From Sindora glabra (taxonomy: Eukaryota; Streptophyta; Magnoliopsida; Fabales; Fabaceae): a stretch of DNA of 64,000 nucleotides. The notes beneath the pieces were generated by a model. The model worked only from the letters and a program-made list of their open reading frames with translations. It ran no database searches and was not told the origin of the DNA. Of this stretch, positions 1 through 11,016 are shown one piece after another. Made by a program: the position numbers and the translations under genes. The stretch covers positions 60,919,989-60,983,988 of the forward strand of contig CM035228.1 of the NCBI GenBank assembly GCA_020226215.1, read 5' to 3'. How positions within the stretch are numbered: position 1 is the stretch's first letter; each line of letters begins with the position of its first letter.

Positions 1-608
1 ACTAAAGGATCTGGTTGATGTGTATAGCTTTGTAGTTGGTCAATCAGCTGATCAGCAGTTGAGGCAGACATTATTGCACGGCGAGTCGCTTGGGGTATGA
101 ATCCTTGTTCCATAGCTTGATCTAAAAAAGACAGCAAACTATCATAAAAACCATTAACATTCAATAAACCTACTGGCTTCTGATGAAAGTTCAAGTTAAT
201 CCAATATGCAATGCTAGAAATTCCATCTAATGCTTCTAAACCACCAGGTAAAGCAATAAAGGCTTGAGCAGTGTAAAGCATGCATCCCATACGTTGAGGC
301 AAGTTTGAAACCTTTACTGTTTTACCGATGGCGTTTTTCTTATCATCTAAACCATTCACAAGGATACTCAGTATTTTGCTTCCTCCAGTGTTGGCAGAAA
401 TTGCTGCACTTCCTTTTAAGCTATGAAGCCCTCCTCCATACACACAGGCAATCTTTCTAGCAGCTAATGCATGACCAAGTTCAGTTGCTGCTACAAGAAA
501 TTCTACATTCTTTCCAGCAAAAGATTCACCAAAAACACAGATAGATTTAAATCTACATTTTGATGGTTTCTCAACCTTTTCCTCTTCTTTACTCTTACCT
601 TTAGACAT
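1..608 (-). CDS. LOG-like (cytokinin riboside 5'-monophosphate phosphoribohydrolase family) ORF, partial at its C-terminal end, carried by a retrotransposon
   Basis: An open frame starts with ATG at 608 and runs without a stop to the window edge (202 codons). After a lysine/glutamate-rich start it reads FKSICVFGES...VYGGG...LPQR...AFIALPGGLEALDG...KPVGLLNVNGFYDSLLSFLD, then EQGFI. This order matches plant LOG proteins, which release active cytokinin bases from their nucleotides. The family signature PGGxGTxxE is altered: PGG is kept, but the GT and the catalytic glutamate positions read E-A and D-G. The arginine before the PGG block is kept. Activity as a phosphoribohydrolase is therefore doubtful. 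Plant LOG genes normally have several introns; none is seen here, which suggests a processed copy captured by the element. It sits 325 bp beyond the 182-residue ORF, in the same orientation as gag. Confidence 0.82.
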   Translation of the reverse strand, partial: MSKGKSKEEEKVEKPSKCRFKSICVFGESFAGKNVEFLVAATELGHALAARKIACVYGGGLHSLKGSAAISANTGGSKILSILVNGLDDKKNAIGKTVKVSNLPQRMGCMLYTAQAFIALPGGLEALDGISSIAYWINLNFHQKPVGLLNVNGFYDSLLSFLDQAMEQGFIPQATRRAIMSASTADQLIDQLQSYTHQPDPL

Positions 609-933
609 TTTGCAAAGTGTGACTGCTGAAATGCATCTTTATAATACAAAGCAGAAACAAAGAAATCACGCAAATCAGACAATATCAGAAAAATGCTGTG
701 CAAAACTGACAAGTGTAATAATGGCGTGAATAAAGTAGAATACGGAATGTAAGGAAAGTCAAAAAGTTGCTGAAAAGGTAAACTTAAAAAGAAGAGAAAT
801 GTACATAAAGTCAAAAAGCAGCTGTAAAGATAAAAAGATAAAGGAAAAGTAAAGTAGACAAATATGTACAGTAGTTATGATTGTGGCTCACATCTTCCTC
901 TGATTTTTCGTTCAGTAACGGCTTAAACGGCTT
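609..933 (-). other. Spacer between the two accessory ORFs
   Basis: These 325 bp separate the 182-residue ORF from the LOG-like ATG. They are purine/pyrimidine biased and A-rich on the plus strand. A frame that overlaps the LOG start in another phase is open here but encodes only a Phe/Leu-rich string, so I regard it as a shadow. No splice sites or LTR signals are convincing. Confidence 0.5.
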
Positions 934-1482
934 CTATGAGCCGAGGATTTGCTTCCCATCCAATTTTCTTATAAACTGGCAAACAGGGTCTTTTACAGTC
1001 AGATCCCCAAGACTGTAGCGCTCCTTTTCTGTATGGAATAAGTTCATTAAATCAAGAAGAACAACATGAACATCTCCGCTAGGATGCGTCTCAAGAGTCT
1101 GAATAATATTATCCAATGACTCTTTACTCAGTCCATCCTTTATGAATCGGATTTTGTCCTCTCGATTTACTGAAATCATTCCTTTACTCCTACAGAGCCT
1201 ATTACAGTTCCACCTTGCACACTTATGACAGACTCTCATTCTTTTAGCTCTTCTCTTTTTAGAGTAAGAACTTCTTCCCATACCTGGCATACGTTTAACA
1301 AATGATTCATGAAACTCACCTGCTAAACGTACCTTAGCTTCAATAATCCAACGTATGTCCTCGGGAAGACCCAAACGCTTAAATGCCCTCATTCTTTCAA
1401 GTCGACAGTTGTAGATTTTCCTGAGCACATCTTTGGGAAGAGTAGGGAATCTGCTCTTAAGCTTTACAAGGCATTCCTCCAT
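934..1482 (-). CDS. 182-residue ORF of unknown function with a Cys cluster, in the position of the Athila third ORF
   Basis: This intact frame encodes 182 residues. The first half is basic and helical-looking (LPKDVLRKIYNCRLERMRAF, then EDIRWIIEAKVRLAGEFHES). A strongly basic stretch follows (SKKRRAKRMR, residues 74-83), then a Cys cluster C85-x2-C88-x4-C93-x3-C97 (CHKCARWNCNRLC). The C-terminal half contains EDKIRFIKDGLSKESLDNII and a segment VHVVLLDLMNLFH. I do not recognise a named family. The basic stretch and cysteines would suit metal-dependent nucleic-acid binding, but that is inference. It lies downstream of gag-protease, after a short conserved-looking spacer, where Athila elements carry an env-like or unknown ORF. 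There is no signal peptide or clear membrane span, so an envelope role is unlikely. Confidence 0.7.
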   Translation of the reverse strand: MEECLVKLKSRFPTLPKDVLRKIYNCRLERMRAFKRLGLPEDIRWIIEAKVRLAGEFHESFVKRMPGMGRSSYSKKRRAKRMRVCHKCARWNCNRLCRSKGMISVNREDKIRFIKDGLSKESLDNIIQTLETHPSGDVHVVLLDLMNLFHTEKERYSLGDLTVKDPVCQFIRKLDGKQILGS

Positions 1483-1626
1483 GATGAAAATGATGAAAGC
1501 TGAAATTGTGAGTGAAAAATGCTGTGCGGTGTGTGCTTAAATAAGAAAAGAAATGAGAAGAGAAAGAAATCTTGGGTTGCCTCCCAAGCAGCCGCCCTTC
1601 TTTAACGTCTTTAGCTAGACAAAGTC
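1483..1626 (-). promoter_or_regulatory. Spacer after gag-protease with a TATA-like box
   Basis: On the minus strand this spacer reads through a GACGTTAAAGAAG motif and then GCTTGGGAGGCAACCCAAG. From memory, this kind of spacer is common in Athila-type elements between the main ORF and the accessory ORF. A palindromic CTTATTTAAG (1536-1545) lies about 55 bp upstream of the ATG of the 182-residue ORF and could serve as a TATA-like box for a separate transcript. That function is inference. Confidence 0.45.
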
Positions 1627-1652
1627 CTAACCTATTGCTTTATTCTCTTTTC

Positions 1653-1684
<32 letters not shown>

Positions 1685-4080
1685 TTTCTTTTATACTTAC
1701 CAGCTGGCTCCTCGAGCATGATGACAGTCTTGATGGTCTTGAATGCACTGTCATTGTATTCTTTCAATCTTTGCCTGTGGTTTACCTCAAGACAATTAAT
1801 CTGCTTCAGGATTTTAGAATCAGTAGACTTTGATGCATCAACCATTCCTACCACTAATGGTTCTTCTGTGCAAGTTTCATGCATTACATCTTTCATGCAA
1901 TTGGTCAATGTGTCTACTCTGTAACAGATATTATCATCATATGGAAAAGCTTTAAAAATATTAAAAGATACTTGATCATTTTGAACCTGTAAAGTTAGCT
2001 TTCCCTTCTGCACATCAATTAGAGCTCGTCCAGTTGCAAGAAATGGTCTCCCAAGAATAATAGGAATTTCTTGGTCTTCTTCCATGTCAAGTACTATGAA
2101 ATCTGCTGGGAAGATGAATTTATCAACTTTTACTAGCACATCTTCAAGGACTCCACGTGAATACTTTATTGAACGATCTGCTAGCTGCAGTGACACGGTA
2201 GTTGGTTTCACTTCTCCCAATCCCAGCTTCTTGTAGATGGATAATGGCATCAAATTCACACTTGCACCAAGGTCACATAAGGCTTTTTCAAATTCACACT
2301 CTCCAATGGTACAGGGTATGCAGAAACTCCCAGGATCTTTAAGCTTTGGTGGTAGTTTCTTTTGGAGAATTGCACTACACTCTTCAGTTAAGGCTACAGT
2401 TTCAAAATCTTCCAGTTTGCGTTTCTTTGATAAAATCTCCTTTATAAACTTCGCATAACTGGGCATTTGGGCTAAAGTTTCAGCAAATGGGATGTTGATA
2501 TGCAACTTTTTAAACACCTCCAGAAATTCTTCTAGCTTAGCTTTCACCAATCTTTGAGGAAATGGAATTGGTGGAACATATGGTGGAGGATTATCTGGAA
2601 AAGTCATTCTTCCTGGAATTACCTCATCTTCTTTCTGAGCTTCTTCATTTTTCTTCCTTGGTTCTAGCTCATTTAACAGCTTCCCACTCCTTAATGAAAC
2701 AGCCATTACTTGCTCTCTAGGATTTCTTTCAGTGTCGCTGGGTAAAGTACCTGGTTGTCTGGAATTCAGCATACTTGCAATTTGGCCCATTTGCGCCTCC
2801 AGATTTTTTATTGAGGTTGCTTGAGTTTGCATGATTGTTTCATGATTCTTGAGTGTAGCTTCTGTTCTAGCCATGAATTGAGAAGTATTCATGGTTAGTT
2901 GAGTCAATGCTTCTTCTAAATTCGCATTTGGTTGTGGTGGTGATTGCTGAATTTGCTGTTGATAATTCCCTTGAGGTTTGAACACATTCTGATTACTCCT
3001 CCACCCTAGATTAGGGTGGTTTCTCCATCCTGGATTGTATGTGTTCGAGAAGGGATTATTTTGATTATTTTGATTCCCCACATAGTTGGCTTGTTCAAGT
3101 TGAGAAGGAATGAATGGATTTCCTTCTTGGCATTGTGTGCTCATGTGAGGGCCTCCACATAAATCACAAGCATCTGCAGGAGTTCTGATTGCATTTGCTT
3201 GAGCTGTTAATGAACTCACTTGCTTGGATAAAGAGGTGACTTGAGAAGACAAAGTGGTTAGAATGTCTAGCTCATGGACTCCAAGTGCTTTCTTTGAAGT
3301 GTTGCGTTCAGAAGGCCATTGGTAAGCATTTGCTGCCATTTCTTCCAACAGCTCCATAGCAGCTTCGATGCTTTTTCCCATTAATGATCCACCAGCTGCA
3401 GCATCTACAAGTGTTCTGGTAGCATTAGACAATCCATTATAGAAAGTCTGCAACTGTAGCCAATCTGGTAGCCCATGATGAGGACATCTTCTTAGCAGCT
3501 CCTTGTATCTTTCCCATGCTTCATAAAGGCTTTCCATGTCATGTTGGGTGAATGAAGCAATTTCATTCCTCATTTTTGCAGTTTTAGCTGGAGGAAAGAA
3601 TTTTGCTAGGAATTTTTGTGCCAATATGTTCCATGTAGTGATGCTCCCAACTGGTAAAGAGTGTAACCAGCTTTTAGCCTTATCCCTAAGTGAGAAAGGG
3701 AAGAGTCGCAACCTTATGGCATCATCAGAAACGCCATTATGCTTGAATGTATCACAGATTTCCAAAAAACTGGCTATATGTGCATTCGGATCTTCTATTG
3801 GAGAACCTCCAAATTGATTTGCTTGCATCATTTGAATTATGGCTGGCTTGATCTCAAAGTTGTTGGCTGGTACAGGTGGTCTCCTGATTCCAGAAATGGT
3901 ATCCATGATTGTTGGTGTGGCATAGTCACGGAGTGCTTTGGTGTCTTGTTCTTCTCTGAAATCTGCCATTGCTTCACCTTGATCTACAGTTGATTGCTTC
4001 TGTATCTTTCGATTCCTTCGACAAGTTCTCTCGATCTCAAAATCAAATAGCAGTGGCTCAGCAACTTTTGATCTGGTCAT
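1627..4080 (-). CDS. gag-pro: gag-protease polyprotein of the Athila/Tat-like element
   Basis: The frame gives 817 residues from the ATG at 4080. The frame stays open to an ATG at 4230, but that codon lies in the LTR, upstream of the primer site, so I chose 4080. Residues about 100-230 form a retrotransposon gag domain (AHIASFLEICDTF...LFPFSLRDKAKSWL...LAKFFPP...YNGL). A zinc-knuckle-like CDLCGGPHMSTQC sits at 305-317. The aspartic protease has its active site at CDLGASVNLMP (Asp603) and the second motif ILGRPFL at 675-681, typical of Athila/Tat proteases. Gag packages element RNA and the protease matures it. The frame ends in a Lys/Arg-rich tail made by a (TTTTTC)n-type tract. No stops interrupt it, unusual among the decayed elements of this window. 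Confidence 0.92.
1641..1692. repeat. Pyrimidine microsatellite (TTTTTC-type)
   Basis: An impure T/C tract of repeated TCTTTT units. On the minus strand it encodes the alternating Lys/Arg tail of gag-protease, so its length changes the protein's C-terminus. Confidence 0.85.
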
Positions 4081-4182
4081 ACACTGGAACAAACCTGAAA
4101 AGAGAAAAGAAACACCAAAAAAATGTAAAATACAAACCAAATTAGGATTAAGATTACTTGGTATTGATATTAATGATAACAA

Positions 4183-4200
4183 TCCCCGGCAACGGCGCCA
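4183..4200 (-). other. Primer-binding site, tRNA-Asp
   Basis: On the minus strand the sequence TGGCGCCGTTGCCGGGGA is complementary to the 3' end of plant tRNA-Asp including CCA. It lies 6 bp inside the LTR edge at 4207, the expected place for minus-strand DNA priming. tRNA-Asp priming fits the Athila/Tat assignment. Confidence 0.9.
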
Positions 4201-4206
4201 AAAACT

Positions 4207-5810
4207 TGTTACGTGTGAAATGGTTATCAATTAGCGCAAGTGCACACTGTCGTAAGCAAGTAATAAAGTGATAAGAAAGTATCGTTCCCACGAGGATTGT
4301 TTCACTAAGTACCAAAATTAATAATCCTAACACTATTTGGCAAATCGATTAAGTTGGATTTGAAGCAATTAAATAAAGATGTATGCAGAAAATATTTAAA
4401 GTAAATATGAATGCAATGGAGTAAAGATAAATATGACTAAAAGACCTAGGGATCAGACTTCACTTAATAACTTCGGATTGAATCATCTATCTACACTAAT
4501 CCAATTTTACTTCCTTGATTGATAGTCGAGTTTCCCTAAATTAATTACTAGCCTCTTCCAAGGTCAAGTAATTCTATAATTAATTGGAATTCACTATATT
4601 CCTATGTGAACTGCAACAACTAATCATGCATTAGGATTTATGGAACTCATTAAGACTACATAAACCATATGAATATATTCCTATTTCATATGCAATTTAC
4701 GGTTTTAATTATAGGATCCACACACATGTATCTCCTTCCGGTCTCAACATGCATATTGAGTTCATTCCAAAGGTAGCTAATCAATCGAAAGCATTAAGAG
4801 CAATAATTAAAACTCAATCTAGGAAATAAAATCAAAATTAGTTTCAATAGACTAGAATTCAATCCGTTATTATCAAGTTACGCCATCACCCTAGGAAGAT
4901 AAAAAATTAGAACATAATGAAATTAAAAACAAACATAAAATAAAAATAACATCACATTCATAAAATATAATTACAAATGCATGAGAATAGAAAAGCTATC
5001 CATCCATTAGGAGGTAGAACCGTCCTTGTAGGAGGAGAACATAAGGATACAATTACAAATGCATGAAAATGAAAATAATTATCCATCCATTAGGAGGTAG
5101 AACCATCCTTGTAGGAGGCATACAAGAACTAAAAATTGCATGAACTAAACTACTATCTAAGGTGCATGAATGAATGATTCAATGCTTCAAAATGCTCTCT
5201 CCAAGATGCCTTTTCTCAGCTGATCCCCTTGCTATTTATAGATGAATGGGTGCAAGAATTTCAACTTGCCAAGCCACTAATCTTGACTACTAGCCATAAT
5301 CTTTGACCTCGGAGCAACCATATTTCAGCGTTTTTGCTAACTTTTGACACTTAAATCGGTGGATTCACGCATTTTAGTATTCATCAAAGTTGTAGCCGTG
5401 GATCTAAGCTTTCAAATGGCGGCAGGAGCTCCTAACTTTGAAATTTCTAGCTCAAGTTATGATCAGATTGGTAGTCAAAGGTCAGATTCCGCCAGAACCA
5501 CTGTTTTATCTTCCAAGCAGAATTTGAGATCCTTAGATCCCGAACTGGGCTTTTCTTTAAACATGAAAGTTTTAGGGCTTCTTCTTAGCTTTCCATCCAT
5601 ATAAAGAACAGCCCAATCGGACATCCAGAACTCCAGATATGGCCTAAAACCTGAAACAGTGTCAGATTACAGCATTATTTAAAATATTTGATTTCATTTC
5701 AAATTCAAGATCCATTCACCAAATGCAACTAAATTTATTTAATTTAACAAGATAACATCCAAAAATGCATCATACAAGGGAAAATAAATATGTAAATATT
5801 TTACGTATCA
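4207..5810 (-). repeat. 5' LTR of the Athila/Tat-like element
   Basis: On the minus strand the LTR starts TGATACGTAAAATATT and ends CACGTAACA, giving TG...CA borders and about 1604 bp. The inner edge is fixed by the primer site, and the outer edge by the switch to copia sequence at 5811. It contains an 82-bp tandem duplication (4969-5123). The partner LTR and left TSD are outside the window, so the outer border cannot be confirmed by a TSD. Confidence 0.85.
4969..5123. repeat. 82-bp tandem duplication inside the LTR
   Basis: Two adjacent copies begin with AATTACAAATGCATGA at 4969 and 5051 and share CATCCATTAGGAGGTAGAAC and CCTTGTAGGAGG. The copies differ by several substitutions, so the duplication is not recent. 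Confidence 0.85.
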
Positions 5811-6405
5811 GGTGGCACAAAGAATTTTAACCTCAGAAAGGTCAAGTAATAGCCTACTAGAAAATAGGCTATTTTAGTCGAGATTGCATTTAGCAAAATA
5901 AGCAAAATAAAGTATTATTGGATGCTCCATTTACACATTTTTCACATGTTTCCAATATTATTTTTCTAACAAAATCTTGTCCGTTATGGATTTTGGATTC
6001 AAGCACCACAAACTATATGAGTAAAGATTGAGGATCATATATTGAATACCGTTGACTGTTAAATCAAAGCATATGGCTATATGTTGGGTGGGGATTGAGG
6101 TTAAAGGTATCAGGATCTGCAAATTATATTTACACGGTGGAAGAACCTTGATCCTTTATAATGTACTTTATGCACTCGACATTCAATGAAATTTAGTTTC
6201 TGTTTGTTCCTTGCTATAGTTTGGATTTTGTATTAACTTTTATGACAATATTGCTGAAATTTCAAAAGATAATGTGTATTATGGTTCTGTATTTATTTTC
6301 GATGAACTTGTCATCTTAGATATTGTTAATGATAGTTATGCTTACAATTATTGTACTGCTTTTATTTCTAACTTAAATGTTAATCTGGATATTTGGCATG
6401 CTAGA
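5811..6405 (+). pseudogene. Old copia element, fragment 1: zinc knuckle, protease, start of GAG-pre-integrase
   Basis: Degenerate Ty1/copia coding sequence. Near 5861-5887 a knuckle remnant reads KIGYFSRDC (Tyr in place of the usual His). Around 5975-6020 the protease active-site region reads LWILDSSTTNYM. Further on, GGRTLILYNVLYALDIQ, a stop and NLVSV match copia protease. The fragment ends in WHAR at 6405, the start of the GAG-pre-integrase WHxRLGH motif, where a solo LTR interrupts it. Several in-frame stops and shifts are present. Upstream gag lies beyond the Athila-like insertion, outside this window. Confidence 0.8.
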
Positions 6406-8039
6406 TGATGAGAAAAATATTTATGATTATATTTTCTTCTATTTTATGTCTCTTAGGTGTTATATTTGCTTAATTTCATTGATTAGGTCTTGTTTTATAA
6501 ATTGTGGTCAATTTTACAATATTGTCAATTTATTTGGTGAATACTAGATTTTAATACTATTTTTATTTTTTATTTATATCTTCAACTTTAGATGTTAGAT
6601 TGAGGCAAACTTTATATTTCTAGAAAGCTAAAAGAGAGAAGTATAACTTTAATGTTTTGGTCCAAGCCTAGTTCATGCTTTTTGAAGGTTATATATGGTT
6701 GAGAAGTTGAGGTCGTGTCTTTGTCCTAAATGAACCCATTTTTGTGTTTAGGCCATATTTAGAGCTATAGTGGTCCGATTAACTTAAAACTAGAACTTAA
6801 ATTCTCACAAGACACAAGCCTACAAGTTTGATATCTATGGGTCTTCCAAATTACATTTATTTCATGGCTAAAATCTGGTTGGAAGTCAAACCTATTGGAA
6901 TTCTCTGATTTATCTAATGTATTTAATTGTCTTGTAACAAATAGGTATGGGCTTCCAAAGGCCTTATTATTATAATTCTAAGAGTCATACAATTCTAATT
7001 CAATAAGGTTTTAGCTTAATTAGGTCAAATAAATAAAGGAGAGACTCATTAGACTTCAGACTTTACATAGAGACTTAACAGTAAAGTTTTCTTTCTTTTC
7101 TAGTTTTCTTAGTTTCAAGCCATGGAAGGTTAAAGACTCTTAGTTGATTAAAGGATTGTGAAGCTCTTCTCTTCAAGGATTATCAGATCTTGATTAGTAA
7201 CGTTAATTTCCTCTTATTGATTTTCCTCTTTCTCCAATTGTTTATCCTAAATTATTGAGTTTACTTATGTTAAGTGCTGATTTGGTATAATTGGTGCCCA
7301 ATCTCGTGATTTATATTCTTTTGCTGTTTAAATGTGAAATTGTGTTAGTTAATTATGATTTTACATGTTGGGACAAAGGGTTAGGAGACTACTTTAGTGG
7401 TATCTAATTTAATTTCCTAATTCAACTGAAAGTCAATTTCATCTACTTTTAGGGTTATGGTGGTTGCTTAATTCATCTACTAATCTTAATTGACCAAACT
7501 CTAGGTGGTAGTCTAGAATAGGATTCGTGGATTATTGCAAAGATTCTGGGTAATCCATGGTTGAAAAATTAATTAGAAAAATTAAATATTTTGTGATATA
7601 GGATTAATCTACATTAAGAGCTATCATATCCTTGAATCGATTGCATTTCGTATATTGAATTCCTTTTATTTATTTACTATTTTGTTTCTATTGTGTGCTT
7701 GTTTATTTTATTATTATCATTTTAATTTCATGCTACCAACCCCCCAATTTTGAATTATGTTATTGCATAATTATATATACAGCATACAACAAATTGCATA
7801 GTACATTTTGTGTCTGTTTAGCATTATTTTTAATTGTATTTTCATACTATTTGCATTATTTTCCCTTATTTTCATTGTATCAATAACTTAACTATTGCGT
7901 AAATATTGTTAGGAATTAATTTATAAAAGATAAAATTAAGGGATTACTAAGGGTACAATCTGGTTGTGCTACTGTATAACATTATACTTTTTAGCACACT
8001 AGTTTTGATTAATTTTCGTACATTACAATGTACATATCA
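6406..8039. mobile_element. Solo LTR inserted in the old copia element
   Basis: A 1634-bp block begins TGATGAGAAAAA and ends GTACATATCA. It is flanked by CTAGA (6401-6405) on the left and CTAAA (8040-8044) on the right, a 5-bp TSD with one later substitution. Removing the block and one TSD copy restores W-H-A-R-L-G-H of the copia GAG-pre-integrase domain, which fixes the borders. No protein domain or second LTR is visible inside. The small ORF at 7695-7886 is AT-driven noise. Lineage is uncertain, and a short non-autonomous element is an alternative. Confidence 0.8.
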
Positions 8040-8044
8040 CTAAA

Positions 8045-9972
8045 CTAGGACACATAAATTAAAATAAAATGATTAAGCTAGTAAAGTAAGGATTGTTATG
8101 TCCACTTTTAAAATTGAAAATGTCCTTATGTGAATATTATTTAGTTATTAAAGCAACTAGAAAACCATTTGGAAAGGGGACTAGGGTAGAGACTCCATTA
8201 CAATTAATTCATTCTGATATATATGGTCTTATAAGTATAAGGGCAAAATACGGAGCTTGATATTTCATCACTTTCATTAATGATTACTCATAATACGATC
8301 ATGTTTATTTGATCTCACATAAATCAAAAGCATTAAAATGCTTCAAACGTTACATAAATGAAGTTGAAAAATAAATAGATAAGAAAATTAAAGTGCTTAA
8401 AACCGATCGTGGGCATGAATATTTATCTGACCAATTTAATGAATTCTATGAGAAAAAAAGGATAATTAGATAATTAACAATCCTTGACACTCCATAACAA
8501 GATGGAGTAGCCAAAAGGGGAAATAGAACATTATTAGACATGGTTAGGTCAATGATGGCACATGTTAATCTACCATTTTCATATTACGGAGATGTCTTAG
8601 TAACAGTCACCTTTATACTTAACTATGTGCCCTCAAAGTTGATCATATCTATACCCTATAAACTATGGACAAAATACAAGCTAGATTTAAGCATTCTTAA
8701 ACCATAGGGATCAGTTACATATATCTATGATACTTCCCATAAATATGGAAAGTTAGGTCTAAGAGGGAAGAAATATGTCTTTATAAAATACTCAGAACAT
8801 TTAAAATGTTATGTTTTTATTAGTGAAAATAAGGATGGAATAGTGATTGAAATTAAATCAATGAATGCCACATTTATGGAATTGAGTTTCCTACTAGGGG
8901 AAGATTGATCATAATATATCCTTTTATGAGATACAAGATTAAGAGGATAATGTAGAAACTTATCTAATGCATCCAAGTAGGAGTTCTCAAAGAGTACTTG
9001 TTAATCCGTGTGGGAGATTTAAGAGATTGAATGAGAATCTTGTACTTAGAAATGATTCAGTACAAGGAAACCCACAATAGAAGAGCAAACGAAGGAGTGT
9101 ACATAAAAGGTGTTTCCCCATTGAGGGATCAACTCTTATGGTTACTATTCAAGATGATAAAGAGCCTAGAACAGTGCAAAAGGCTCTATCCTATCTCACT
9201 AAGGAACATTGGAAGGAAGCAATGGAGGAAGAAATGGATTCAATGAAAATTAACTATGTTTGGGAGTTAATTAACCTACCATCTGGCTGAAAGGTAATTG
9301 GGAACAAGTAGATTTTCAAAATTAAAAGAAAAGCAGATGGGTTAATTAAGGGATACAAAGCTCAGTTACTTACAAAGGGGTATACGTAATAGGAAATGAT
9401 AGATTATGAGGATACATTCTTACTTATTGTGCATTTCAACTCAATTAGATTGAATCTAGCAATAATGACAAGTTTAGATTTAGAATTACATTAATGGATG
9501 TCAAAATTACACTTTTAAATGGTGAACTATTTCTACATGGAACAATTAGTAGGTTTCATACAAAAGGGAAAGGAGAAAAAAGTTTATAAACTCTAAAAAT
9601 CTATTTATGAACTTAAGCAATCGTTTAGACAATGGTATCTAAGATTTCACAAAGTGGTAACATTATACAATTTCTAAATGATTGAGGAAGACTATTATGT
9701 TTACATTAAGTAGTTTAAAGATAATCTTGTGATATTATCCCTTTATGTGGATGATATACTATTAGCTAGGACTAATAAGAATTTGATTATAAGTATTAAT
9801 GAATAGCTATCCTTAAATTTTGAGATCAAAGACATAGGTGAGGCAAATTATATTCTTGGAGTTAAGATCTTTAGGGACCACGCTAAGAAACTAATTTGTC
9901 TTTCACAAAAGAACTATTTAAGAAGAATTCTTAAGAAATTCAATATGAAAGACTGCAAACCCATGGGAACCC
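8045..9972 (+). pseudogene. Old copia element, fragment 2: integrase and reverse transcriptase
   Basis: This continues fragment 1 after the solo LTR, starting LGHIN. The integrase remnant includes KATRKPFGKGTR, LIHSDIYG, VLKTDRGHEYLSDQF and DTP, a stop, QDGVAKRGNRTLLDMVRSMM. A later block (SYLTKEHWKEAMEEEMDSM) starts the reverse transcriptase, followed by SIYELKQSFRQW, LSLYVDDILLA (about 9740-9765) and GEANYILGVKIFRD. It stops at CKPMGT (9972), where the young copia element is inserted. Many stops fall where CAA or CAG codons are expected, which suggests decay by cytosine deamination. It cannot encode a functional enzyme. Confidence 0.88.
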
Positions 9973-10980
9973 TGTTGGTGTGTGTCCTAGAACTAATCAT
10001 ATAGATGATTGAAGTTATACACAATGTATTATATTTTATTTTAGGCAATTTAATTATTATATTTTGTTTTTATAATTTTATTATTATTATGCGCAATTTA
10101 TAACTTAATATAATAATTATCCTTGGAATAGCTTCGCTATTCCTAAAATGCCCCTAGTCAAATATTATTACAAAAAGGATAGTAATAATACATCGAGACT
10201 AGCATGTATAGTGACTGATGATTAGGAATCATGGATATATGATATCAAGTCAATACATGAGTACATTGCTAGTGAACAATGTATTGGACTGACCCACTAT
10301 GAGAATATTGCATGGATAGACGTGTCATAAGTTATTCTCATATGATCACAAATACACATGAACCTTTGACCTGAAGTCACTACGGTTCCCTACATGAGGA
10401 ATTACTCACTTTAATATTGTCCTATGTCACCTTTAATTAGGATGACAAGTAGGGCATTGATTGGGTGTGTCATAAATCATGCAGAGGGAAGTGAGTGATG
10501 TAGATGGGATTTTGTTACTCTTGTATAAAAGAGAAATATCCTTGGGCCCTTTGATTGAGTAAGACTTAGAAATGCATGGCCATACTCAATTGAATTAATA
10601 TGTGATATTAATCATTTATTTTAAGTCTACTCAGCATCAAGAAATATAAATTGAACATTGACGAGGATGACACATTCCATGCCTCTAGTTCAATTTGGAT
10701 ATTATTACAAAAGGGTTATGATGCAAAAACGTTGATCATGTATTAGGTGGATGTCGAATCATAGAAATTCTTACTACTTGAGTGGCAGTGATGTATTGCT
10801 AGATACCGCTTACTGTCTATGGCTCAATAAATGAGTTATTGTCAACGTAGTAAGAACCTATAGGGTCACACAAAAGGAGTAGGAATAAGACAATAATTAA
10901 TTGGACTTTAATTGTATTAATATCCAATTAATTGGACTTATTTTCGTGCATATATATATTATTAAGAATAATAAATTCAC

Positions 10981-11016
<36 letters not shown>

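Larger units (their letters stand above)
1..5810 (-). mobile_element. Athila/Tat-like Ty3/gypsy element, 5' part, non-autonomous
   Basis: Reading the minus strand, the order is LTR (5810-4207), a tRNA-Asp primer site (4200-4183), gag-protease (4080-1627), a short spacer, a 182-residue ORF (1482-934) and a LOG-like ORF (608 to beyond base 1). The 3' LTR lies outside the window. No reverse transcriptase, RNase H or integrase follows the protease, where an autonomous Athila element would carry them. This resembles plant elements with terminal repeats and only a gag domain (TR-GAG type). The right flank (from 5811) is old copia sequence just upstream of its zinc knuckle, so this element inserted into that older copia. 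Pol could in principle lie further left, but its usual place is occupied. Confidence 0.85.

Noticed and set aside
503..814. 103-codon minus-strand frame overlapping the LOG start
   Set aside because: Phe/Leu-rich, out of phase with the LOG-like frame and without any family resemblance.
4081..4230. Gag frame open upstream to an ATG at 4230
   Set aside because: That ATG lies inside the LTR and the frame would cross the primer-binding site; the ATG at 4080 lies properly downstream.
9031..9246. 71-codon plus-strand frame as a separate gene
   Set aside because: It overlaps the old copia reverse-transcriptase start in a shifted phase; it is part of that relic.
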